From the NCBI GenBank assembly GCA_037976565.1, contig CP137670.1, forward strand, positions 558,001-622,000: a stretch of DNA of 64,000 bases, written 5' to 3'. Shown here one piece after another: positions 48,610 to 60,990 of the stretch. The first letter of the stretch is position 1. Each line of letters opens with the position of its first letter. The notes below the pieces were generated by a model, which saw nothing but the letters and a program-made list of their open reading frames with translations, was not told the origin of the DNA and searched no databases. The position numbers and the translations under genes were made by a program. This stretch comes from Mesocentrotus franciscanus. Taxonomy: Eukaryota; Echinodermata; Echinoidea; Camarodonta; Strongylocentrotidae.

Positions 48610-51600
48610 TATTTATTTATGAGGGAGGAGGTGAAGGGGAAGTTGAATGGTGACAAAATTATTATAAATAAAATCATGCATTTTCCTAAAAATGAATGTC
48701 AACACAATGACGGGTTTCATTTCTTATTGATGAAAACCTTGTTCACGAATGCCGCGTAGTAATTGTTCATCAACAGAAAAAACACTGTTGGGCTTATTTT
48801 CAGAAAATGCCCCTTTTGAGCGGAGGGCCAAAGTCAGAAAAAAGAGAAGTTTGCATGCCATTAACACACAAACTAAAGCACACCCCATTTACTCTAAAGA
48901 TTTAATCATAATAAGAAATATTTTAGAGGTGTTTTTTTTTTTTGGGGGGGGGGGTAGTAGTTATCCCTAAATCGGAGGAGGCGTCCAAAAAGGCGGCCCT
49001 TTTGAACAATAATATTTTGTAATTTTTTCTTCAAATGCTAGGATAAAATGTTTATCATCAAACTTTTGAGTTGACATAGTGTCAACCCCCTCCCCCCTAG
49101 CGGAACTCCGCGGAAATCTAAACATTTCCTCTGGATTGATTAAAAAAACATGGATAATTAGTCCATTTTTCAGTGAATTACCCTATAATATATCATGAAG
49201 ATTGTGTTTCTATTATTTTAAACCCATTCATGCAACGAAATGAACTATCAGGAATATGTGGGAGCAATTTCATATCAATAACTTAAAAACTTCATGTTAA
49301 ATTGAAAGATTTATAAAATAAGTCACTTTTGTATGATTTTGCTGTTTGAAGGAGTAAATTTATACCCTTATTGTGCATACCGGAATTAAATATTTTACTG
49401 AGGTATTCCTCAATGTATTACCTTTCAACTGGGCAAGAAAAAATTGAAAAAAAATAAATCACCAAAATGAGTTTTGGCGCACTTTGGTTCCTCCCTGGCC
49501 CACTGTGCCCCCCCCCCCCGCTCTCTCTCTCTCTCTCTCTCTATTTTGTCCGACGCCTGTGCATTTGATTTTTACAAGGGGATTCCTCTGACAACACCTC
49601 CCATTTTTAATAGAAAAAGAAAGATACACGCATCTTAAAGAAACGTCCAGTGGCATATTGGCCGTGGGGAATTTTGGAAATTTCCTTCAGGAGCCGCTCT
49701 TTATATTCGGCCAGATCAAGATCCAGTCGATTTGTAGTCTAAGGACCACTTGATATATGCATCTTACAAATTGAGTGGGCTGGTTGCATCAAACTTTCAA
49801 AAACTATTGTCAGTCTTATTCCGCCCCTAGAAACAGGAAATGAGTTTTGTGTCAAAACATGATATAGACAAATATAGAGGCCTGGCTAGATGATGTAGCC
49901 CTGTTTTCTGGTTATTTGATCTTTAGACAGAAATGTAATAGTTCTAGTTGCTTTAGGAGCTAGTAGATAGCCATCATCTTCTTCAATTTGATTTTAACTC
50001 AATAAAATGGCACCAAAAGACATAAAATATCAATTTTGATGATTAAATTATGCTAGTGTGATCGGAAGATGTCCAAATTTGGATAGAAAGACGAGTTAAG
50101 GCATTTTCATAATGTCACCACTGTCTGCTATTAAGGCGAATCCAAAGTGTAAACAAACGGCCACGGTCCCCCTCTGAGAGAAAGACAATTCAGTAACAAA
50201 ATTAATGAAGAAAAAAAAAACCCAGGGAAAAACACTGGTCTGCGAACCCCTCCTTTTCAGAACCACAAGAGTGATTCCCGTGAGGAAAAAATTCAGAAAC
50301 AAAAATGGGAAATTCTTTTCCCACGCCCACCCCTTCGGAGCAATACACTAAGCTTCTGGAGTTCTCTCAAATTTAAGAGTAATGAGCGCAATTGTATAAG
50401 AAGTTTGGAAGTTCAATATTATTTTCCCTCCGAAAAATGAACCTGTTTAAATATGAGTGCCCCAGGCCACGCCCCAACTGGGTTGACGAATAACCAGTAT
50501 AACATTTGTTGTCTTTTAGATGACAGGCTGATTTTGCAAGACAAAATGCGAATCCAACCATTGTAGTTGCAAACAAATTGTTCTATAAATTATATACAAG
50601 GGCAATAGAAGTACTGGGATTTGGTTTGGAACATAAATTGTGGCAATATTGGCACCCCTGATTTTCCCCTTTGATTGATCTCCCTTGCAACCAGACAGAT
50701 TCACGACTCATGGAATACTAGATTTATACGATAGATATCACAGTAAAGCCCTTATATCACATTTGATAGTTAGAAAATGTTTACCATTTTATAAAACTAT
50801 TTCTTATTACAAAAATCTATATACGCAATAAATATATATATTTGTATATATTTTTTTAACAAATAAATATCACTGCACAATGTATTCTCATGGCTAAACG
50901 TTTTCTACAAAGTTAGCAAATGATTTAATTTAATTAGAAAGAATAAATGTATCAGACTATAAGCTATATTAACGCAACTAAAAAATACATTATTTAAAGG
51001 TGGAAACCATAGACGAAACCATATCAATCTCCAGGAGCAATTCTGATATGTAAAATGCTATTCGTTTTTATATATTTTTTCTTCAATAATGGAAAGGAAA
51101 ACATATTTTTGGCTTAGATTTAATATCCATATGAACAGAAATTACACCACATAAACGCTCCGTCATTCTGCATGGTCTCCTGAAAAATCACTTGAGGATT
51201 CACAAAAACGGCATGCCAGTCTTGTGAGCATTCCGGCATTTTTCGGAGGGTTCAAGAGACCTACATTGTTGGTCTCATGGGCTGACTATTTATTTCCAGC
51301 TAGATTAGAAGTAGAATTTTTGGTAGTTATCTTTCTTTGATTATGTTGAAATAGCTGTCTTTACGATGGCAAGCAATCAGATTGAGGTGTCAACAAATAG
51401 TTGATAGTGTGTGTGTGTGTGGGGGGGGGGGTCAACTGCCCATGCCCACATTTCTTGAAACATCGCAGAGTATAGAAGTACATTTACTTATCAATTGCAC
51501 TCGGCACTCCTAATCCTTTGAACTGTCTGTACTACTAAATGTCCAATCACTATCGTCCAGTTATTGTGTCCAATCAAAATTATATTGCATTTTACACGCT

Positions 51601-52085
51601 ATGTAAGTCAACGGAATTGATATCAACTTGAAGGTATTTAAATTATGCATTATTTGACGCCAAACCCATGGTGATTTGAGGTTTAACACAAAAGTTGTCT
51701 TCAAAACTCTATTTAGACACACCAAACAGGTCCTCAATACACTACGCGTAAAAGCATACATTTAATACACATACAAGCAAAAATTGCGATTTTTTGGAAG
51801 TCAAGTCAACAACTTTGGGTTGCTATAACTTTTCACTGAAAAAAGGATAAGCCTCTCCTTTGCACAAGATATCCTTGATTAGATATTCAGAAATTAGGTA
51901 TTATCTTTAAGAACCCTAAAATTTAAATTATATATTTATATATACCCATAACCCATATACACTGTTGCTCGTAAAGTGTAAGTGTTTGTTTTGCGTGGCT
52001 GCTTAAGCATCTGTATGCTACTATGCTAATCAACTAGGGGACCTACGCCCTTAAGACATAACAGACAGTAAATAAGGATTAATGC
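48610..52085. other. Non-coding sequence with homopolymer runs
   Basis: T13-G11 junction at 48932-48954, C10 and CT repeat at 49509-49542, GT repeat and G11 near 51410-51431. Reading frames are short and featureless. No gene supported. Confidence 0.5.
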
Positions 52086-52089
52086 CTCA

Positions 52090-52195
52090 CAAAAGGGCAA
52101 TAATAATAGCCACCGACACGGTTTTTATCCTGGGGCCTCACAGTTACGAGGCCATTGCTTTGCCACTGAACCATGACTGCACGCAGCGGGAGCTA
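52090..52195 (-). mobile_element. tRNA-like SINE head
   Basis: On the minus strand TGGTTCAGTGGCA (52161-52173) resembles an A box and GGATAAAAACC (52120-52130) a degenerate B box, with CCTCGTAACTGTGAGG between them as an anticodon-arm-like stem. Similar to tRNA-derived SINE heads. Not a functional tRNA: the T-arm is degenerate. Confidence 0.45.
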
Positions 52196-52199
52196 GGGT

Positions 52200-55100
52200 A
52201 GGGGCAGCCCTCACAAATACAAAAAAACACAGAAAAGGTAATAAAGTATCAATAATTCATTGCATTTCCCCCGGTCCCCAACAGAAAAAAATTCTCTGTG
52301 TGGCCATGCCTTGAACCATAATGCATGACCGCGCAGAGGAAATCAAACACTTGCAAATTATGATTCACTAAAATCTGAGAATGTAAACTATTATCTAGAT
52401 CTATTAGGAATAAATCATTGTCAAAATCATTCCATAAATTGGGGTAAAAAAAATATTTCAACTCTATGAGCAACAGTGTATAAAGCACAATTTCATGGTC
52501 ACAAATGTTTCTGCTTGGCCACCACACTGCCTAGCACTACAATATGATGTATGCTAATAACTACGTCTGCACTACTTGCCTTTCTCTCTCTCTCTCTCTC
52601 TTTTATATCTATAAAAAAGGCCGTCGGTGCTTGATTCTGGGAGTTCCGGGTTTATTCAAGTTCTCAAACGAAGGAAATGAGAACTTTTGTCATTTATCCA
52701 AAACTCCGTTTGATTGGAATGTGTGTGATCATAAACTGTGAAATCGAATAATGTCGGAAATATAAAAGACTAGCTAGCTGACTTGGCCTGTGAATGCAAA
52801 AGTGTAACGAACCTGAATAACTAACAATCAAATGAAAAACGACAGAGTTAAAGGGGAAGTCTACCCTGATATGATGTTGGTTTTAATAGAAGCAGAAATA
52901 TGGGAGAACATGTCATTGATAATAGAGAAAATCCGATTAAAATTAAGAAATTTATAAATTTTAGAAGGTGCAATCAATCAAACACAAATTGGTAACTCTG
53001 TGACGTATCTTGCGAGCTCCTCCCCCCATTTGCCCTGTACTATAAAAAAAAAAAAAAACACTTCAAAAATCAATAATTTCCTTAAAGAAAAATTTCAAAT
53101 CATACATTGACCCAAAATATAATATTGCACATATGTTTTATATAACCCCTGTATGAAACAAACCTATTTCGTCATCAATAACTAAGAAAGTTATAGTTTA
53201 TGAATTTTCTGTATACAGGGGAAAGTGGAGAGGGAAAACGGAAAGCATACATTTTTATTTCAAGTTCGATTTTTTTTTGTAAAAGAAGATCTGATTTGAG
53301 AGAATGGGTAGCTCGGTGGCGCTGAAAAGGGGGTAATGCATTACGTTAAAAAAAAAAAAAAAAATTGGTTAGTTCAAAATGAGCTATAATTCCCTGATTT
53401 ATGCAAGGGGTTAGTATGGGGAGGGGTATCATCCCCATACCCCGTTTAACAATAGGGGCACTTTTATGATACTGAAAACAAATAATTATATTTGTATAGA
53501 CGTAGGCTATGTAGATGTAGGCGATCAGTGTGAATGGGAGGCGTAACACTTCCCCCAAAAGGTGTCTTGGAATTACCTGAAAATAATCGATACATTTCTT
53601 TTTTTCCAATACCCCTTGCTTTGTATTTGTTTGCAAGAGTGGAGTAAGTTTGGCAGAGGATGATGACCCCCCTCCCCGCCCAATACAAACAAACACACAC
53701 GCGCTCACCATTTCATACCCCTCTGCATTGTTTCCTTTTTTGTTCCTCTATTTATACCCTGAAAATTCACGTTCATTTCTTTTAATCCTCTCTTCTTTTT
53801 TTCCCTCTTAAACGGGCTATAATGACATAGAATTAAAAAATCAAGGTTACAAAATTGATGTTAACATGATATATTAAAAATGCAAATCATTCACACAAAT
53901 AAACAGATTTTATTTATATTGCAAAGATGCAACACCTTCAGGGAGAGAAGCTAAAATACCAATACCAATGATAGTTTTTCAAGTGAATATATTAAGCAAA
54001 TGCAAGCTTCTTTAAACACTCATCCCCCCATGTCCCAATCAGGAGGCAAGCGTCACCGTCCATGCCACTGCACATAAACAAGAAAACACACACACATAAG
54101 TATATACACACTCAAACGCACACGTACACATACAAGCTCCCATGCGCACAAGATACCCACCTGAACACATTGCATTATACTATAGGCAGTGGCACAGATA
54201 ACTGACACCTGTCCAATAAACTGTCTATACGAAGGCAAATCAAATCTGAACTATGTACATAACAGAAACCATAAACAGCAGCACTCCCAACAACCTATCT
54301 TTTAATTGCCGTCTCCCTGACAGTATTCCATATCTGCCAATTTAATGCACACAAAGATGGTTACACCATCGTTACATTCTTGGGAACTTAGTAATGAATA
54401 TTCTTTGGTATCCCTTATACCTTTTTTATCACTTTTTTTTTTTGGGGGGGGGGGGTTGGGAGAAAGAAATAGGGAGGAAATTGAACAAAATAAACATTTA
54501 AGATACCTACTACATGTTCATTCGTGATGGGTACAGATGCAGGGTATATTAAAATGTAAAATAATTAATTTTTAGAGTGATGACACATCAATTCTTTGAT
54601 GGTGATTGATTAGTTCAAATGTACATGAGTGTGGTGATTTGTCGGTTACGAACGACAGGCTTCGATATCTACTCAATCTAGCAAACAATAAGAAATCTAG
54701 CTGTAGTAAATACACAGACAAGAAAGTAAAAAAAGGGAGATGCCAGAATGATGACACTGAAGATGATTAAAAGTTTGAATAAGGCCATATTTATTACAAA
54801 TTTAGAATTTTTATCCACCAGCGTGTTCTTAAACACTATATTCAATTTAAATGTGTGTGTGGATCTGTGTAAGGTATAATTTGTTATATATGTTTAAGGG
54901 GGGATATGGGGAGTGTGTGAGACAAGCTAGAAGGGGGAAGGAAAATCTTTCAACTCTCGTCTCAGTTCATTATTTTTTGATATTGTCATTTCTGTTACGA
55001 TTTAGCTTCTTTTCATTTTTAACGACTACATGATTGTTTGATCTATATTTTTCACAATGACAGAAGAATGTTTTGTCTATTCTAAATGAAATGTAATAAG

Positions 55101-55480
55101 AAATCATTGTGGAAGTAGGACCTACTGTGTGTTTAAACATATATAAAATATTAACTATTACTTTCATATATTGTATTGATGAGGATATTAGTATAATTGT
55201 AATTTCATAGTCTTACGAATATAACTTTGCACTATTTTGCATCTTAATAGTGCAATTAATTTATTCAATTTGCTTTTTTGGAGGGAAAAATAATCATCTA
55301 TACTTCACAATCAACAACAACAACAACAAATTCGACCCCCCCCCCCCCTTAAAAAAACACCTGTCACTGTGGAATAGGCAACTCTCTTCGCAAGCACAGT
55401 GTGTGTGTGAATGAGTGTGCTTGTGAGTGGGTGTGCGCGTGTGTGTGTCTTGTAATAAGATATATATTATTATATAACAA
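52200..55480. other. Non-coding sequence with homopolymers
   Basis: Contains TTAAAGGGGAAGTCTACC at 52849 (same start sequence as at about 3703, possibly another TTAA-type element whose right end I could not place), A14-A17 runs near 53043 and 53346, T11-G12 near 54431 and a CT repeat near 52584. No gene supported. Confidence 0.5.
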
Positions 55481-55805
55481 ATACTATTATTATTATTACT
55501 ATTATTACTTATTCCGCGCTTTTCCCATAAGGCCCAAAGCGCTTACAGTAAATGACAATTACATAAATACATGTAATAAGAAGAAAAAATCTTACAACTA
55601 CAAACTGCCAAACATATGTGTTTTTAAGGCCTTTCTGAAGGTAATAACTGATGGAGACTGTCTAATTCTAATTGGTAGATCATTCCAGTATTTTCAAGCA
55701 GATACAGTAAATGTACTATCATCGGCCAATGTACGAGTAACTGAATATGTGAGACGGAGAGGATCACTGGCTGACCTCTGCCCTGGTGGGTGTATACAAA
55801 TTCAA
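55481..55805 (-). pseudogene. LINE (CR1/L2-like) 3' part: RT C-terminus and 3' tail
   Basis: On the minus strand: LYTPTRA near 55795, a frameshift, SDPLRLTYSVTRTLADDSTF, a stop, KYWNDLPIRIRQSPS (WNDLP at about 55670-55690) and ITFRKALKTHMF. This is the conserved C-terminal end of CR1/L2-type ORF2 proteins (pattern LWNSLP then TFRKxLKTHLF). The tail contains GTAAGCGCTTTGGGCCTTAT, then GGGAAAAGCGCGGAATAAG and a TAA/ATT run (55481-55515). It continues the fragment at 56732-57068, from which it is separated by an inserted element. Confidence 0.75.
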
Positions 55806-56731
55806 ACTGTGTAATATACTCATATTACTTTACCTCGTGCAATATCTTTTTGATAATATTATCCTTGTACTTTTAGGATGTTACAATCCGTACTATTTCA
55901 TGTTACTCTTGCTTTGTGTGAATACCCTTTTCCTTCCTCTTCTCTTTGGTTCTCATCCTTTTCTCTTTCCTTTCTGTTTTCTTATCTCTTTCCTCTGATA
56001 TTATCCCCTTTTTCTTCTTTCTTCACACAATACATAATTTGCCAGTTTTTACATGTACATGTACTTTGATGCTTTGTATAGTAACAGTGAATATGACATT
56101 TTTTATGACATAATTTGCATTGAACTTGGATGTGTTGCGGGATTGGCATGGCTTTATTCTTTTGAATTTAACAAATTTTTAAAATGACGTTAATGTATTA
56201 TGTATTCTAAGTGTTTATTTTTTATTTTTGTATACATACTTCAACTGCAGGTGCACTTGGCAGAGACTCGCATTTCTTTTTCCTGTTTCGAATGAAAACA
56301 CATCTCCAGACTGTACCATTCTCCTCTCTTTCTACTTTTCATTTTCTACTCTGTCCTCTACCCTCTATCTGTTCTCTACCCCTCTCCTCCAATCTTTCGT
56401 ATATTCTCTGATCAACTTTTCTTTCTTTCTGCTTCTTCCTTTTCTTCCTCTTTCTAGTTCCGTCTCTCTCTCTCTCTCTCTCTCCTTTCTTTGTAACTTT
56501 TGATGACACAGAAGTTTTTAATGTTTGTAATATATTTAGATTTTGATGTAATATTTGAGAGTTATATTTTGTTTCATTATGCATGATTTATGGTTGTACG
56601 ATTTAGTCATTCATATTTTGATCGATTATTGTGTTGAACATTGACTTTGTAAATTGAGCAGTTTCAGCTTTCCAGCTTCATGTTCTTTTATTGCAATAAA
56701 CCGAATCAATCAATCAATCAATCAATCAATC
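55806..56731 (+). mobile_element. Element inserted in the LINE; AATC-repeat 3' end
   Basis: Interrupts the minus-strand LINE between PQYLDT and NLYTPTRA. Its plus-strand right end reads TTTTATTGCAATAAACCGAA followed by an AATC repeat (56704-56731), typical of a CR1-like LINE or SINE 3' end. A polypyrimidine stretch (about 56310-56495, with a TC repeat) lies inside. No RT motif is readable, so it is 5'-truncated or non-autonomous. The exact left border is uncertain by tens of bases. Confidence 0.55.
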
Positions 56732-57068
56732 CGTATCTAAATATTGTGGAGCTTGATTATTGAGTATTTTGTAGACAAACAAGAGTAATTTAAAAATTAT
56801 TCTTTGTTTCAAAGGAAGCCAGTGAAATGATCTCAAGAGTAGCTGAGATGGATTGTCCCTAGAAACCTGAAATATCAATCGGGCGGCCCAACTTTGTAAC
56901 CGTTGCACACGATCCAATTTAGTCGAGGGAATGGTAGAGAGAAGCCCACTACAATAATCAATACGGGATAGAACTAAAGAACGCACATCATTATGACAGG
57001 CAGACTGGTCAATAAACCTTCTGATTCTAGCAATATTTCTCAAATAAAACGTAACCATACTGCAGATG
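56732..57068 (-). pseudogene. LINE (CR1/L2-like) RT C-terminal region, 5' part
   Basis: On the minus strand: FYLRNIARIRRFID, VRSLVLSRIDYCSGLLSTIP, VQRLQSWAARLIF, HWLPLKQRIIFKLLLFVYKI and NNQAPQYLDT. This block follows the RT catalytic domain in CR1/L2-like LINEs and is a close fit to the family pattern. It breaks off at 56732, where an AATC-ended element is inserted, and resumes at 55805. Upstream (57070-57165) an AT microsatellite truncates it. Confidence 0.85.
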
Positions 57069-57103
57069 TGAGAAATATGGTGAGAAATATGGTGAGACAT
57101 ACA

Positions 57104-57121
57104 TATATATATATGTATATA

Positions 57122-57165
<44 letters not shown>
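57104..57165. repeat. AT/ATAC microsatellite
   Basis: TATATATATGTATATATATA-type run; further AT runs at 57241-57260 and 57663-57698. Confidence 0.9.
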
Positions 57166-57259
57166 CATGTATATACATATCTGTGTATGGGTGAGGGTTT
57201 GTGCGTGTGTCTGCGTGTGTGCATCAGGGTGAGTGTGCGTGTATATATATATATATATA

Positions 57260-57613
57260 TAGACGTGAAGAAAAAATGGTCTAGGAACGTGAGACGTAGC
57301 TGTACTTTACAATTTTATTACGAGCTTTCGGCTTGTGAGGCCTTCTTCAGGTTCTGAAGTGCAAACACATACAGAAACAAATACATTGTATGAACAGATA
57401 GATATTCATGGCATAAAAACTTAATATCACTCAATCATATAGTCAAGCATCATGAACATAGCAAAAATTAGTACGAGAAATACTTCGGAATAAAGTTTCT
57501 GTATGTGTTTGCACTTCAGAACCTGAAGAAGGCCTCACAAGCCGAAAGCTCGTAATAAAATTGTAAAGTACAGCTACGTCTCACGTTCCTAGACCATTTT
57601 TTCTTCACGTCTA
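57260..57613. repeat. Perfect 119-bp inverted repeat with 116-bp spacer
   Basis: 57260-57378 is, by my reading, an exact reverse complement of 57495-57613. Each arm contains, in one orientation, CCTGAAGAAGGCCTCACAAG followed by CCGAAAGCTCGTAATAAAA. This type of sequence resembles terminal regions of Penelope-like retroelements (from memory). CTGAAGA followed by GAAA also matches the conserved core of hammerhead ribozymes, but I could not assign canonical stems I and III. The spacer is AT-rich and non-coding. Confidence 0.75.
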
Positions 57614-57660
57614 CATATTCTGGAACACCCGTTGTCATGTCAGAGTTGAGAATTCTCGCA

Positions 57661-57662
<2 letters not shown>

Positions 57663-57698
<36 letters not shown>
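57663..57698. repeat. AT microsatellite next to the gap
   Basis: 36 bp of alternating TA, about 60 bp before the second gap. Confidence 0.9.
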
Positions 57699-57701
<3 letters not shown>

Positions 57702-57759
57702 TCTCTCTGTCGCCCTCTCTTACTGTTTCACCATTTGACTTTCCTGTTCGACATCTTTC

Positions 57760-58259
57760 NNNNNNNNNNNNNNNNNNNNNNNNNNNNNNNNNNNNNNNNN
57801 NNNNNNNNNNNNNNNNNNNNNNNNNNNNNNNNNNNNNNNNNNNNNNNNNNNNNNNNNNNNNNNNNNNNNNNNNNNNNNNNNNNNNNNNNNNNNNNNNNNN
57901 NNNNNNNNNNNNNNNNNNNNNNNNNNNNNNNNNNNNNNNNNNNNNNNNNNNNNNNNNNNNNNNNNNNNNNNNNNNNNNNNNNNNNNNNNNNNNNNNNNNN
58001 NNNNNNNNNNNNNNNNNNNNNNNNNNNNNNNNNNNNNNNNNNNNNNNNNNNNNNNNNNNNNNNNNNNNNNNNNNNNNNNNNNNNNNNNNNNNNNNNNNNN
58101 NNNNNNNNNNNNNNNNNNNNNNNNNNNNNNNNNNNNNNNNNNNNNNNNNNNNNNNNNNNNNNNNNNNNNNNNNNNNNNNNNNNNNNNNNNNNNNNNNNNN
58201 NNNNNNNNNNNNNNNNNNNNNNNNNNNNNNNNNNNNNNNNNNNNNNNNNNNNNNNNNNN
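57760..58259. other. Assembly gap, exactly 500 N
   Basis: Second run of exactly 500 N, the same length as the first. The sequence resuming at 58260 is immediately the reverse complement of 17414 downward. An AT microsatellite lies just before the gap (57663-57698). Confidence 0.99.
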
Positions 58260-58984
58260 TGAAAGTTGGAAGAAAAAAGTGATTTTCGACATTTGACACA
58301 TATCTGAGCACAAACTTTTTTTGGTAAATTGCTTTTGTCATTCAACTACTAAATCAAATCTTCTAATTTTGCAGAACATCTTTCCGATAATATGATGAAC
58401 ACATTGCAATTTTACCCCAATTTTAGGGGCCTTATTTTTTATTCAGGTTTTGGTAAAATTCAAAAGAGATGATGAAAGAAACTCATACATTGGTTTACTT
58501 CATTTTTGTTGGATAATTGATGTTCTTAATCCTGGAGTGCTTAATTAGGCTAATTAACCTACAGGGATTAATTATTAGTGGCGCCAATAGCAATCTAACG
58601 AAATATTTGGAGTCCTAGCTAGGCCATCTATGATCTAGAACCCTCCAAACCAGCAAAGGTAGGCCTACCGGCAAGGGTCACTTTTTTCTTCTTGTTCTTT
58701 CAATTTGAAAGGCTTGTCATTAATTAAATTCAATAATTGCATTTTGGAAATGGCCCACGACAATATCTTTCATTTAAACAAAAAATTAAGCAAAAAGGTC
58801 AAGAAACACAAATTCTAATCACAAGTAATTGTTTTAATGACCATAGGGCGTACTGTTAATGTTAGGATAAGTTATCTAAGTTGGAATATTTTTCATTACG
58901 TTTGGTTAATAGTAGTATATGTGTAGTTATGTTAACCATGTGTCGCCTTTTCATTTTGTAACATCATAGTTCTGTTGAATTTTG

Positions 58985-59092
58985 ATTAATGACCATATTC
59001 TTGTAATGTGTTGATCTGTGCGCCAAGGGTGCCAATATGTCGGCAGAGTTGTGCGCAATATAAATGTAAAATTATTATTATTATTATCATTT
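58985..59092 (+). mobile_element. SINE-like 3' tail, duplicated copy
   Basis: Plus-strand counterpart of 16583-16690 in the second inverted duplication: GTGCGCAATATAAATG and an ATT run ending at about 59092. Confidence 0.45.
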
Positions 59093-60038
59093 AATTGAAG
59101 ATTATTATGGTGAATAATATGCAGACTACGCATCATGCAACAAATATAATGATGAAACAAATCTTTCAAATGAATTCAACCGACAAGGTTTTATACTTTC
59201 TTGTATATGACAATGAAAAGGAAAAGCGGATAAGTACCAATAAACATTTGTATACAAAAAACATTAATATACAGTTTTAAATATCGAGATAGAGTGTTGT
59301 TATTCATTATCATTCATGATGTGCGACCATTCCCCAAATTTTAATCTGCAAAACTAAATTAAAGGTAAATTTGAAGAAAAAAATAGGGGTCTGACTCATA
59401 AACTTCGGATATTATACTTCCAACTTTACAGCGACAGAATTATGAGACTATGTACCGCTGCTTAAAATGGAAAAAGCCCTCTATTGACTCTTTTGCAAAT
59501 AAAGCAAATAAAGAAAATTGACCTATTTAAGTAGCTTATAGTCTCCTTCTTCAGGTTCGTTTACTATATAAAGCGTTGTGTAGAGAAAATCGGACAACAA
59601 CATCGACAGCAATGTACCATATCAAACTTTGATTACCAAATAATCTTGAATGAAAGAGTGCATATTTGATTTCTCAACTAGGAGAAGAAGAAGAATTAAG
59701 AAGAAGAAGAGAAAGGAGAAGACAAAAGAAAGAAGAAAGAAGAATTTTTTTTTAAAGCTGGTTAATGAGTTGCTACCGTACATTAAGTACATTACTTGAC
59801 GACTACGATGATTATAATTCGGTTATCAATGCCGATCAACTTAGTGTTAATATGGGACCAACATTTCTCTTCATTGTGATTACCATAGGGTTACCGCCTC
59901 GGGAGAGAGAGAGAGAGAAGGGGGCGATGATAAGCAGTAATGATGATTCATATGCCCTGTTAATTTGCAAGACAAGGTTTGTTTGTTTCTGTAGGCACGT
60001 GCACTTTTTTCCAGTCATAAACAATAATATTCACTTAA

Positions 60039-60728
60039 AGGCCAAGTCACTCGAAAAATAACTTACTTTCAATAGAAGCCGCAGAAAAATCAGACAAACC
60101 AATCAAAAAAAGTTTGAGCAAAATCGGATAACTAATAAGAAAGTTATGAATTTTGAATGACTCCTCACTATCCACTAATTATTTTCTTTATATTGATAAT
60201 ATAAACTTCCTATTTTCCCCTAAGAATCTAATTTCTTCACACCAGCATCCAAGTTAGATTGATAGTAATATGTTTTTGTGTGGATGCACTAATGTAGAGT
60301 TTTTTTTTTCCAGTTAAATCATGAAAAATTTGAATTTTGATAAACTATTTATATAAAAATCAATAATTATGAAATACAATATTCAGAAAATAGTATCAAT
60401 TCTTCAAAGTTCATAACAAATTTTGTGAAATGTCATGCAAGCAATATGATACAAATCATATAACCTGGGCAAAGGCATGGGAAATCAAGTTTTGGGGATA
60501 AAAAGGAAATTAATGGGATTAAACTATATAAAGCAATTGACAAATAGTGAGGACATGACGTCAAAATTTGATAACCAAATTGGCAATTTGTGTAGTGATT
60601 TTCATTGTTTTTAGTTTTACATACTTTTTCAAAAATTCATAACTTTCTTATTAGTAATCCGATTTTGATTGGTTTGTTTGATTTTTCTGGTTCTATTAAA
60701 GGCAAGTTATTTTTGGTGGACTTGTACT
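60039..60728. mobile_element. TTAA-flanked non-autonomous DNA transposon (family D), duplicated copy
   Basis: Copy of the 14942-15636 element on the other arm of the second inverted duplication, between TTAA at 60035-60038 and 60729-60732. It is 690 bp long. Because flanking sequence is shared too, it reflects duplication of the whole region, not a separate insertion. Confidence 0.7.
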
Positions 60729-60849
60729 TTAAAAAGCACAAGTTTAATTGTCAATGATGGAAATTGCTTTAAGGAATGGGATATTATTGGGGCCTCTTAT
60801 CTTCATCATCATTATTGGTACATGTATTATTATTGTATGATTATCATTA

Positions 60850-60990
60850 TTATTATACATGTATCATTAAAATCATCACCACCAAAATCATCATCATCCC
60901 TGCTGCCATCATCATCACTACTACCAAAATCACCACCATCGTCATCACCACCTTCATCACTACTACCATCACCACCATCATCACTACCAA
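60850..60990. repeat. ATC/ACC trinucleotide-rich repeat, duplicated copy
   Basis: Mirror of 14680-14812. The frames read Ser-Pro or Ile-Thr repeats and are not genes. Confidence 0.7.

Noticed and set aside
48138..48677. 179-codon minus-strand frame rich in Ser, Leu and Pro
   Set aside because: It is the translation of a purine-rich low-complexity tract; no domain, and the other strand is equally open.
57262..57613. Confident hammerhead ribozyme annotation
   Set aside because: The CTGAAGA..GAAA order fits, but canonical stems I and III with a proper cleavage triplet could not be drawn; kept only as a finding.
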